Shown: positions 35,290 through 45,769 of the stretch, one piece after another
How the letters are laid out: each line of letters begins with the position of its first letter
How positions within the stretch are numbered: the first letter of the stretch is position 1
Source: Gnetum montanum
Taxonomy: Eukaryota > Streptophyta > Gnetopsida > Gnetales > Gnetaceae
Length of the DNA: 64,000 bases
Assembly (NCBI GenBank): GCA_015680685.1
Contig: MNCI01002319.1
Location: 1 to 64,000, forward strand
Direction: 5' to 3'
The notes under the pieces: model-generated
Databases searched by the model: none
What the model saw: only the letters and a program-made list of their open reading frames with translations
Told to the model about the DNA's origin: nothing
Made by a program: the position numbers and the translations under genes

Positions 35290-37650
35290 GGGGGATATCC
35301 TCCATAGCTAAACAGTTGAGGATGAAAAGGATTAATAAATGATGATGGGGATCCTTGCATGTTGGAAATATTGGAACTTGGTCATACTTACCCCATCGGG
35401 GTTCACACACCTGATTATAGTAAGCATAGTGGGGCAATTGATAAGATGTGGTTCTCAGATAAAGAGTTGACCCACTATGATATTTGGAACCATTAGATGG
35501 TATGCAAGGATTAGGATGTTGCCTTCCATGATTGTGTTCATTAGGTTGTATGGTTGCTGGAGTGTTAGTTGGTGGCCCTGATGAAGTTACATGAGGCGTT
35601 GGATTCGAAGATAAGGGTGCACCACAGTGTTGGGCTTCTGTTGAGTTGGATGATGCAGTGGCCTTAGAATTATGTTGTCACTTCCTAGGGTCATTTCTAA
35701 AGAAGGGACGCCTTCGATATTGAGGAGGCCTCTCACTACTATTGATAGTAGTAGCACAAGTGATGTTCGTGGGTTGTTGCTAGGGTGTAGGCACCTTAGG
35801 AATAATTGGTGGTAATGTAGAAAGAGGGAAAGGATGAGAATGTTGAAAATTAGGAGAAGTGTAAGATGCACAAGGTGGTGGTGGTGTTGAGGACATGGCT
35901 TGATAGTATTGTGGAGAATGGTAATGTGGTGAGATAGAGTATGTTGGCCCAGTTAGAGAAACAAGATGTTGAACTAGATAAGCATTTGGATTCGAATAAT
36001 ATGAAGGGTGTCTCCAGTTTAGGGGTGGATTCCCCCATGACTAGGATTTTTTCCATTATGATCGAACACAGTATCTTTGTACAAACTCTAGATGTAACGT
36101 GCNGTGATCGAACACAGTATCTTTGTACAAACTCTAGATGTAACGTGCTTCCCCAATGCTCATATAAATGTAACAAGATTGGGCATTGGCCCTTGGGGTG
36201 ATTGTACAGGCATCTGTTGCATTCATATATGATTGGCAGTTGAGCTATTTTTTTCTTCATTCCTTATTTCCGAATGTCTAATGATATTTTGTCCCGCTTC
36301 TCAGGTTGTAAAAACTCTATCTCCAATAATATCAATAACTTCTTCATACTTTTTATACGTCCATTCCAACATCTTATTGATCTTTGCCTCGACTTCCTCT
36401 AACAATTGTTGTACTGGCAAAGATGGTTCTTTCTCCTTGTGATAAGTTGATTTCTCCTTTTTATGATCATGGACCTTTGTTAAGTTGAAATTTTGGTCTT
36501 GTTGATGTTTTTCAACACTCTCCCATCTAGCCATTTATCCTTCTTCTTTTGCTACCTGCTTAATAAGCTCTTGGACTTGATGGGTTTGTAGTTCATATAG
36601 TTGTCCTTGGGCATACATCCCTAGGATTTCTCTTGTTTCATCATGAAGCCCATCAATGATATGGTATATTAGCCCTTCCTCGGAGAACTCATGGCTTGGA
36701 ATGTTATTTAACAGTGCATAATATCTTTCTAAGGCCATGTCCAAGGGTCATGTTGTGCTTGTTTCGACCCTTGGATTTGTTTTGTCAAGGCTGACACTCT
36801 TGCGTAGGTTTGATATCTTTTGCTAAAGAGTTGTACCATTGTTGGCCAACATTGTATTGAATTTGGTTTTAATGATCTATACCATACTTTTGCTTGGCCA
36901 ACGAGTGTCGTAGGAAAGAGCTTAAGTTTTTTCCAACTGTTATCAATGTTGTTCCATGTACAGGCATCGTAGAAGACTTGTAAATGTTGATGCGGATCTA
37001 AGTCATAGCCTCCTGAGAAAGTAGGGAAGTTGTTTAAATCGAGCCTAGGTAGGTGGCTCTCTTTACAATGTCTACGAGAGATTCGAATAGCCTCTTGTAT
37101 TTACGTTAGGCTTGTAGTGGCCAATAGGGGTTCATCGTCATCAGGTAAGTTATGCTTTTGTGTGTTGGGATGATGTTGCCTTCGTTTATGTTGGCGTTCT
37201 TGATTTTCTTTGTGAGCTCGATGTTTAGTTCTATGCCAATCCCTTGAAAGATAGTCATCCATGTCACAATTTGATGTTGAAGGAGTAGAGGAAGAGAGGG
37301 AACTGTAAAAATTGTTATGACTTTTGTAAGTCTTCCAATCATCCCCAAGTAAGTTCTTGTTAGTTATTGAGAAGGTCTTAGGCCTTCCAGGCCTCCTCAT
37401 TCTATGGGATGTCTCATCCTCACTAGAGGTGTCAAAGTTGGATGACGAGAGTCTTTGTGTATTATTGGGGTGTTCATAAACGTAGGGGACTCCTACATAA
37501 GGTTGAGTACTCAAGACTTCATTGTCATATAATTCATCGATTCTCCAATGAATTTCCTCACTAGGTATGGCATTATCATAGTCTCGAAGAGAGGCATGGT
37601 TGTGGAGCTGTGTGTGAATTCGTATGTGACTTTTTGTAATTAATTCTTCT
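35290..37650 (-). pseudogene. gag of E1
   Basis: Minus strand. N-terminal part is open from about 37640 (DNAIPSEEIHWRIDELYDNE), then YVGVPYVYEHPN, an R/S/H-rich stretch, DDDEPLLATTS, capsid motifs and ALERYYALLNNIPSHEFSEE (36744-36535). The zinc knuckle near 36215-36175 reads CNRCLYNHPKGQC (Cx2Cx3Hx4C). The Pro/His-rich C-terminus continues to about 35290. A single N at 36103 with a 44-bp duplicated flank interrupts it. Stops and shifts present. Confidence 0.75.
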
Positions 37651-37718
37651 TAAAAGATATATCGTTAATTCCTATATAGCGACCTTGTATGATATAACTA
37701 ATCTAGATAACTAGCACC

Positions 37719-37737
37719 GTCCCTGGCAATGACGCCA
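37719..37737 (-). other. Primer-binding site of E1
   Basis: The minus strand reads TGGCGTCATTGCCAGGGAC next to the 5' LTR, tRNA-Asp type with transitions. Confidence 0.75.
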
Positions 37738-37738
37738 A

Positions 37739-38563
37739 TGATGAATGACGAGGTACCCCTACACTCAACCATATGAATACGAGCGTTACAAGCGTGATCT
37801 GGTTGAACTCCATAGACGGACTAGTTGTGGCACCTAGATAGTTAGCCTTAGGTCACAATTAGATGTCCTCCCACCTAGACTAGTATTAGCTTTGCCACGT
37901 ATGGTTTAGTCCAGAGTGAGGTGTATGATGTGGTTTCTAATCTAATGCTACTCATGAAGGCAATGGAAAATAATGTTCACTAAGCTAAGAGAGAAAGGGT
38001 AAGAGAGAATCTAAGCTAGCCTAAGTGCGATGAGCATCTGTTCCTCGACCATTCGTACACATCCTGAACTTCATGCACGACTACCACTGGGATTACCAAG
38101 TGCATGATCTAAGTACATTGCTGGGTTACCAAGTAGTCACACTTAAATGCTCATGATCAAGTCGTACTCATTCCACATTACTAGGAGATAAGGGTGAAGA
38201 AAGATTAATTATCTAAGAAAGCATTTAAACATTTAACAGTAATTGAATCCTATTTAGCTTAGTCCATATGCTGCAAGGTTTATCAAAAAGTTCATCTTTA
38301 TTGCCAGACACAATGTGTGCTTAGGTACAAATTACTCGAATAAAGATCCGTTCACTTTGAGACTCCTACTGCAGGAACATTGAAATTATTCTAACTCTAG
38401 AATGGAAAAACTGCAAGAATTTAGCTAAGGATCTAACTCTATATGAGGAAACAAGGAAAATCCACCTCTTATTTATAGACAAGGCGATGGGTTGCAATAT
38501 CGCATACGTGATATCGCAGGGGTTGACACGATATCGTGGCCTATGCGATATCGCGTCCCATCA
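37739..38563 (-). repeat. 5' LTR of E1
   Basis: 825 bp, TGATGAATGACG...CGTCCCATCA, collinear with 32567-33405 including the GATATC words near 38507-38552. It is followed by ATGTT, the target duplication. Confidence 0.85.
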
Positions 38564-38568
38564 ATGTT

Positions 38569-39177
38569 CAACACAACCACATCATTCTTAACCCTCCAAA
38601 TGTATAATTTTTAAATTTCATGCTTTCCCTTATCATGTAATTGATCATTTCCATGCCATAGGTATACTACCCCTTTTCTTGCATCTTCCAATGCTTTTAA
38701 TGTCAACAACTCCATCTTCCAACACTTTCGATGCTTAAAAAATGATTTTCTACTTACCCCATAACTATGGACCTAACCTACAACCTTCCAACCAATCCCA
38801 AAGCTTCATTTTCCATGCTTAGTACCCTCATTAAATGCATATTTCAGCACCCTAATATCGACTACCTGATATTGGGTTGGATGCGACGTCAGATAGTTGA
38901 TATCGAGTACTCGATATTAGGTCCACAAAATCTATATAAATGATCCCTATAGTGCTCAAAAATCTATTCTCATCATTTGCAGCTAGGGTTGTTTTTCAAA
39001 TTTTCTTTCACAACTTAGAGCTTTGCACAATCAACTTCTATTTGCGATATCTTGCTCAGTACTGCTCTAATTTTTGTAGCGTTTGAACTTGTTTGAAATT
39101 GGAGTGTTCAATTTAGTCATGGGGGGATGCTTGCATGGGAAAATTGCATCAATTTTTCAAAATTTTCTATTTCCTGG
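38569..39177 (+). promoter_or_regulatory. U3-like internal stretch of G1
   Basis: This part of G1 lies between E1 and E2. At 38855-38940, spaced GATATT/GATATC words and GTCAGATA are followed by TATATAAA (38933-38940). The G1 LTR U3 has GATATTGAGTCCC, GTCAGATATC and TATAAATA in the same order. A polypurine-like TTTAGTCATGGGGGGATG follows at 39113-39128. The aORF lies downstream once E2 is removed. Promoter activity is inference. Confidence 0.45.
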
Positions 39178-39994
39178 TGATGAGTGGTGAGGTACCCCTA
39201 TGCTCAACCATACGAATACGAGTGTTATGTGTGATTCGGTCGAACTCCAAGGACTAAGTGCTTATGCACCTTCATAGAACAAGGATGGGTTAGGTGATCG
39301 TTGTCTTCCCAAGCTTACTCGTATGGCACGATTGTATGGTTAAGTAAACTTGAGGTATATGATTTTTATGCTTTTTATGTTTTATGTCCTAGTGCTAAAG
39401 AGGGAAGAAGTGAATTAATGGAATAACTAATTTAAATTAACTAGTTAGCTAGGTCCTAACTAGTCCTAACACCAGCATCCGTTCCCACTTTCTGTACACA
39501 TCCTGAACCAATGCAACACTATTGGGATTACCAAACGCTAATTGTTACTAGGTTTCCAAGTATTCCACGCATGCTTGAAGTGGTCATACTAAGTGTGCTT
39601 ACTTGTGAAAATTAATGAATCAATAAAAGCAACATTAATTAACCAATGAAAGCATTAAAGAACTATAAATAGCATTAAGGATGAGAGATAAGCTATTCTG
39701 AATGTTGCAAGGTTTATCACAAAGTTTGTCTTTATTTCCAGACACAAGGTGTGCTCAGGTACATAATGCTCGAATAAAGATTTGTTTGCTTTATGACTCC
39801 TACTATGGGAACTTAGAAATAATTCTAACTTTGAGAGGGAGAAACTACAAGGGTTCGAGTAAGGGACTAATAACTAACTGCCAAACCAAGTGTGCTTGCC
39901 TCTTATTTATAGGTAACGATATAGGTCCTGATATCGGATGTCCGATATCGCTTGGCAGGATCTGATATCATGGACCCGATATTGTGGCTCATCA
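39178..39994 (-). repeat. 3' LTR of E2
   Basis: 817 bp, TGATGAGTGG...GGCTCATCA. U3 palindrome words GATATA/GATATC/GATATT at 39918, 39930, 39944, 39964 and 39978. TATTTATA (minus TATAAATA) lies next to them near 39905. Confidence 0.85.
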
Positions 39995-40012
39995 TACCCC
40001 CACAACTGAATG
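39995..40012 (-). other. 3' polypurine tract of E2
   Basis: The minus strand reads CATTCAGTTGTGGGGGTA immediately before the LTR TGATGAGCC. CTCGAGGACAAG lies just upstream. Confidence 0.8.
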
Positions 40013-40645
<633 letters not shown>

Positions 40646-40659
40646 CACACACAACACAT

Positions 40660-42157
40660 TCATGGATTAGCAAGGGTAGATAAAACCTAATGCAGCTGAT
40701 ACCTTGCCTCAATATAAAGCACATTGGCTAGGTTGTGGGTATGGTAGATACTGGGTTAGAGGTTTATGACTGATAACTATCCAAGATGTAGGGGTAAGAT
40801 AATTATGGAATGGAAAAATTTGGAACAGGGCCCTCATGACTAAGAGCAAACCTCCGGTAGCAATAGGGTGGAAAACTTTAAAGAACAAGAAGGATAAGAG
40901 AAATAACAATGGTAAAGCCAATAAAACAAAAGAAAAAATGGATGTTATTGATGGGGTGAATGAGAAATAGTTGATTGCAAAAAATGTTGAAGGGAATGAG
41001 CTTAACGATTACAACAAAAAGGAATGCCAGTGGGTCCTCCCCAAAGCAAGCTCATGCCCTGAATGCCCTGACAAACGTACAAACCAAAGAGTCTATGGGC
41101 TCTCAAAATGACATATGGAAACAAAGGTTAAGAACTTACCCACAAGTGTTTTACCGAAGACTAATAATGCGTCAACCAAGATATAGACTCATCATAAAAC
41201 TGGCAATGAGGTGGAATTTGGAAATTAATATGGAAAGAGAGGAGAGAATGAAATGGAACCCCAAGAATTTAGGTTGTGTAAAGTCCCGTGTGTAATATGT
41301 GGTTAAGGTGACTTAATAAAATTCTGTCCAAATCTAGATTCAACTATCCACATGCAGTGACCTCACATCAACACACTTGTCCAACCCATCCTTCTGAAGT
41401 AACAAGAATACATCCATAGAGCCATCACCATCCTAGCAAGAGAAGAAGTAGGAAGTGAGAGAGGGCCTTAGTTAGAGGGAACCTTCAGGCATGGGTAACA
41501 TGTCATTCTAGTGTTGTAACTAGTGCTTGTAGCTCATGTTTCTTTATAATGTCTAAGGGGTATGCTTTGAATTCTCACCAATTCTTTTTATTTTTTTTGT
41601 GAATGTGAGAACCACACCATGCAAAGACTTATTTGATTTAGTCAACTCCCTGATATTTGGTGAAGAGTGGGATGGTGAAAAACCTATGAAAAACATCCAA
41701 GTACCCAAGAGAATAGCCAACACAAATGTGTCGAATCCCCTTAAGGCCACACCCTTTTCCATTCATTTGAATTTTTCCTTGGTTCAAAGAGCACTAAGGC
41801 ACCAATTCATTAATAAGTTTTCTTAGAAAAGGGATAGTACATTTCCAAAACAAGGGAGACCATAGAGTTGCATGGATAATTGGGTGGCATGGACTCATTG
41901 CTTGTTTTATCCAAAGAAACCATATCTTAGCATCAACATTGAAATTCAAAGGTAAAAACCAAACATTAGTAATCAACACTTACTATAATACAACCCATCA
42001 TTGTGAGTACTTATTATGTGACGAATAAGAATAAATCAAACAAAGAAACAGTAAAAATGTTAACGATGGTGTAAAACAAAAATAATTAAAGATGAACAAT
42101 GTGTAAAACAAAAATGTGTAAAACAAAAAAGGCAAAGGAACTAAGGGCTTAGAATGG
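40660..42157 (-). other. Post-integrase non-coding block of E2
   Basis: Shares with E1 and A the ACCACACCATGCAAAGAC block (41611-41628), the GTGGGTCCTCCCCAAAG block (41028) and the segment near 41250-41340. Polypurine-like motifs sit at both edges: 42176-42190 and 40829-40843. No coherent coding frame. Confidence 0.6.
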
Positions 42158-43440
42158 TTAGCAGTAGTGGCCATCTCCCCCACGACTGAATTGGAAGGAG
42201 GAGATCTGAAATAATGAGCAAGGTTTTCGACCAATAGAGGTAGTACTAGTATTGGCTATTTTAGGCTCATGGAAGGGTTTGGTTTGTTGGATGTTAACCA
42301 ATAACTTCTTATTTGGGCTTTCAGGTTTGTAGATCATCATGGCCCTTGAAGGAAAAGTTTCATGAATGATATAAGGTCCTTCCCACAACGTTTGAAATTT
42401 AGTTCGTTGTGGTGCATGTGTGGGATTCCAATAAAGAACCTTATCTCCCAATTGTTATTTGACTTTTCTAATCCTTAGGTCATGACATTGTTTGTTAAAG
42501 GCCTTGTGTAGTTCATTGGATGATAGGGCAGCTAGTCGATTCTCATCTAGCAAGTTAAGGTTCATTAACTGTTCTTTTTGTGCTAGATTGAGGTCAAGGT
42601 TAAGGTCACATGCTATGGATAGTTTACAGAGCTTAGCTTGAATAGGAAGCGTTAGAAGTTTACCGTACACTAACTCATAGGGAGAGTAGCCTATAGGAAG
42701 TTTCCATGTGGAGCGGTATGCCTAGAGAGCATCGTTCAGTTTGGTGCTCCAATCTCACCTATACTTGCTAATGGTTCGTGTCAATATTTTTGTGATCTCC
42801 CTATTGGTGACCTCGACTTGACCATTGGCTTGAGGATGATATGGTGCAGTTAGTTTGTGCTCAACTCCTAAGTGTTGCATTAACTTTCGAAAAGTCAAAC
42901 CTGTTAAATGTGTACCATTGTCAGAAATAAGTGTATGAGGCATGCCAAACTTATTTATGATTTGTTGTTGAACAAATCATGTAGTGGTATATGATGTATA
43001 GTCTGTAATAGTGGTTGCTTCTGCCCACTTGGTAAAATAGTGAACAACAACAACAATGTAGGCTTTTCCATTAGACATTGCTGTAATAGGCCCCATAAAA
43101 TCAATTTTCCATATGTCGAAGGGTTCTAAAGGTTGAATCCATTGTTGCGGACCCTCCATTCTAATAGTCATTCCCCCATAATGTTGGTAGCGCTCACAAG
43201 ATTGGACGAAATGATGAACGTCCTGGAACAATGTAGGCCAATAATATCCTACAAGCAAGATTTTTATGGTTGTTCGTCTCCCCGGGTAATGACCCCCACA
43301 AGGGCCCTCATCAGTATCTTGGAGAACTTGCAATTGATCTACATCAGCAACACACCATCGAACCAATCCATCAGGACATACCCTATAAAGGTGTCCATTA
43401 ATTTCCATGAAATATTTGGCTTGGTGAAGAAACTGTTTTT
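42158..43440 (-). pseudogene. Integrase of E2
   Basis: Minus strand. The HHCC region includes HYPGRRTTIKILLVGYYWPT and ends SCERYQ where SCERCQ is expected, so a zinc-binding Cys is Tyr. The DDE core has KIDFMGPITAMSNGKAY (about 43090), LISDNGTHLTG (about 42930) and PYHPQANGQVEVTNREI (about 42830), so all three acidic residues are present. Frame breaks near 42970. The C-terminal part (42451-42158) contains DKVLYWNPTHAP and WEGPYIIHETFPSRAMMI, the GPY/F-like region. No chromodomain seen. Confidence 0.85.
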
Positions 43441-43504
43441 TCTTTTTAATGTCTAACCCTTGTGGTGTTTCTTGTGTAAACAGATAAGTGAGAATGCTAC
43501 TATA

Positions 43505-44220
43505 CTAATTTATATCGGTGGGTAAGTGATTGTTTATCACACTTTCAAAGAGGAGTTCATCAGGGAAATGGTCAAAGATTGGATATTCATTCTCTTTGTT
43601 GTCCCATCGCAATCGAGATAAATGATCAACAACAACATTCTCGGTGCCTTTATGATCGATCATCGTAAGATTGAACTCTTGTAAGATCACGAGCCATCAT
43701 ATGATACAAGGGCTCACCATTGGTTTATTCATTAGAAACTAAATTTCATTATGATCCATATGTACAAATATCTTATAGCCCAATACATAGTGCCTAAATG
43801 TTTCTAGTGCAAAAACCACAGCCATTAACTCTTTTTCTGTTGTGGTGTAATTGAGTTATGCACCGGCGATACTTTGACTTGCATAGTGGATGTAATAGGG
43901 ACATTTTTGGTCATCTAACTGTGTAAGTACAACTCCTAAGGCAAATTTGGATGTGTTAGTCATTATGTGGAATGGTTTGGACCAATTAGGAGCTTGTAGA
44001 ATAGGCATTTCTGCAAGCTTCTATTTTAAAGTTTGGAAGGCTAGCTCACATTCCTTGGTCCATTCAAAAGGTATGTCCTTCTTCGTTAGTTCTACCAAAG
44101 GTTTCAAAATCCTTGAAAAGTTCTCAATGAAGTGTCTATAATAGCTAGTATGTCCAAGGAATGATCAAATGTCTTTTACAGTTTGAGGTTGCCAAGTGAT
44201 TCCTTGGATGACCTTAATCT
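43505..44220 (-). pseudogene. RNase H region of E2
   Basis: Minus strand. Worn frames read NTSKFALGVVLTQ, TTTEKELMAVVFALETFRHY, VHMDHNEIQFLMNKP and DHKGTENVVVDHLSRL, the order typical of plant gypsy RNase H after RT. Stops interrupt it. Its C-terminal part is the piece that survives in element A. Confidence 0.75.
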
Positions 44221-44222
44221 TC

Positions 44223-45126
44223 TTAGGATCTACTTCTATCCTTATTTGTGAAATCTTGTGCCCTAATACAACACCTTCTTGGACCATTAAATGGCTTTTT
44301 TTGCCAATTTATCCTTAAGTTGGTTTCCACACATCGTTTTAGTACTTGCTCTAATCCTTCCAATGCTTGTTCGAAGTCTACTCCATAGGTGGAGAAATTG
44401 TCCATAAAGATGTCCACACCATTTTCTATTTGCTGTTGAAAGATACTTAGAACCAAACATTAAAACGTTGCTGGGGCATTGCACAAGCCAAACAACATCT
44501 GCTTATATGCAAATGTTCCCCAAGGACTTGTGAACGTAGTCTTGGCTTGGTCTTTTGGTGCTATTTGAATTTGATTATATCCATTATAGCCATCCAAAAA
44601 ACTATAGTAGCAATGCCCTGCGATGGTATCTAAGACTTGGTCGACGAATGACAATGGGAAGTGGTCTTTAAATGTTTCCATGTGTAGTAGCTTAAAGTCT
44701 ATACACACCCTCCATTTACCTCCCTTTTTGGGCACAATGACTAATGGACTAACTCATTCACTATCAAAAATGGGATAGATGAACCCAACATTTAGAAGTT
44801 GTTCAGTTTCTTCTTTAACCACTTGCTTAATTTTTGGATTTAGTCGACTCTATAGTTTTCGTTGAGGTTTCATGGAGGGGTCAATGTAAATTCTATGTTG
44901 GCATATCCTAGGATCTATTTCGGTCAATTCAGGATATGACCAAGCAAAGGCTTTCAACCATTTGTTTACCATTTTTAGTAGTCTTTCTTTTTGTTGAGAA
45001 GTGAGCTTAGCACTAATGATTACCGATTTTCCATTTTTGAGAAATGTATACTCCATACTGGTGGGCAATGATTTTAACTCAAGGGGCTTTTGCTTGAACT
45101 CATCAGGGATTTCCAACTTCCCCTAG
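44223..45126 (-). pseudogene. Reverse transcriptase of E2
   Basis: Minus strand, starting near 45116 (MEIPDEFKQKPLELKSLP). Motifs in order: KWLKAFAWSYPELTEIDP, VSPLVIVPKKGGKWRVCIDF, FSFLDGYNGY-like SFLDGYNGYNQI, FTSPWGTFAYKQMLFGLCNA, and FMDNFSTYG. The catalytic pair YMDD is FMDN here (second Asp to Asn, a G-to-A change). A frame break follows near 44285. Not functional. Confidence 0.88.
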
Positions 45127-45346
45127 CTAATATTTTCAATGTCAAGACTTGGAAGTTGGCAATGGACTTACTCTAATGTATCTNCTAGGGGAAGTTGGAA
45201 ATCCCTGATGAGTTCAAGCAAAAGCCCCTTGAGTTAAAATCATTGCCCACCAGTATGGAGTATACATTTCTCAAAAATGGAAAATCGGTAATCATTAGTG
45301 CTAAGCTCACTTCTCAACAAAAAGAAAGACTACTAAAAATGGTAAA
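44965..45346. repeat. 162-bp inverted duplication around an N, next to an assembly gap
   Basis: 45185-45346 is the reverse complement of 44965-45126, separated by a 57-bp segment and one N (45184). It ends at the 85-N gap. Both arms encode the start of the same RT segment, so the plus-strand frame there is a mirror of the minus-strand gene. Best explained as a fold-back assembly error. Confidence 0.85.
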
Positions 45347-45431
45347 NNNNNNNNNNNNNNNNNNNNNNNNNNNNNNNNNNNNNNNNNNNNNNNNNNNNNN
45401 NNNNNNNNNNNNNNNNNNNNNNNNNNNNNNN
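45347..45431. other. Assembly gap (85 N)
   Basis: Lies between the protease and RT regions of E2. About the width of the missing protease C-terminus may be hidden here; N length need not be real. Confidence 0.95.
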
Positions 45432-45489
45432 TGATGGATTGGTCAGCCAACTCTAAATGTATGTTACTCTTTTTTAGTGGAGGTAGGTT

Positions 45490-45760
45490 CTAGGCTTTGT
45501 ACATTTCTTGAGAGATTAAGTTAACACCAGGACCTAAATCCAAAAGAGCTTTACAAGGTTCGTTCCCAAATATTTGCAAATATATAAGAGGACTTCTAGG
45601 ATCAGAGAATTTCCTAGGAAGATGGCTAGCTTTAATCCAATCGGTAATTGCATGAGTCAACATGACCATGTGCGTTAAGTGCAATCTTTGGTTCGAAGGA
45701 AGCTTCAAAGATTTGAATAGTGGTGAGGCGTTTGGAGAATTTGCTGCTTGTGGTTGCAAG
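45490..45760 (-). pseudogene. Protease segment of E2
   Basis: Minus strand. ITDWIKASHLPRKFSDPRSP leads to KALLDLGPGVNLISQEMYKA, a retropepsin active-site region where D[ST]GA is DLGPG, followed by VNLIS. The downstream part runs into the gap. Element A keeps the DWIKASHLP part but not the active site. Confidence 0.7.
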
Positions 45761-45769
45761 GGCTTAGTT

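Larger units (their letters stand above)
32567..38563 (-). mobile_element. Element E1: gag-only derivative nested in G1
   Basis: LTRs 32567-33405 (3') and 37739-38563 (5'), with perfect ATGTT target duplications at 32562-32566 and 38564-38568. On the minus strand: primer site, gag, then directly the post-integrase block, an acceptor-like site with ATG, a short GA-rich exon and the polypurine tract. No protease, RT, RNase H or integrase. This matches the idea of terminal-repeat gag-only elements (TR-GAG) known in plants. Confidence 0.88.

Noticed and set aside
45195-45434. Plus-strand ORF identical in protein to the minus-strand RT start
   Set aside because: It lies in the inverted duplication next to the gap and runs into Ns; treated as an assembly artefact.
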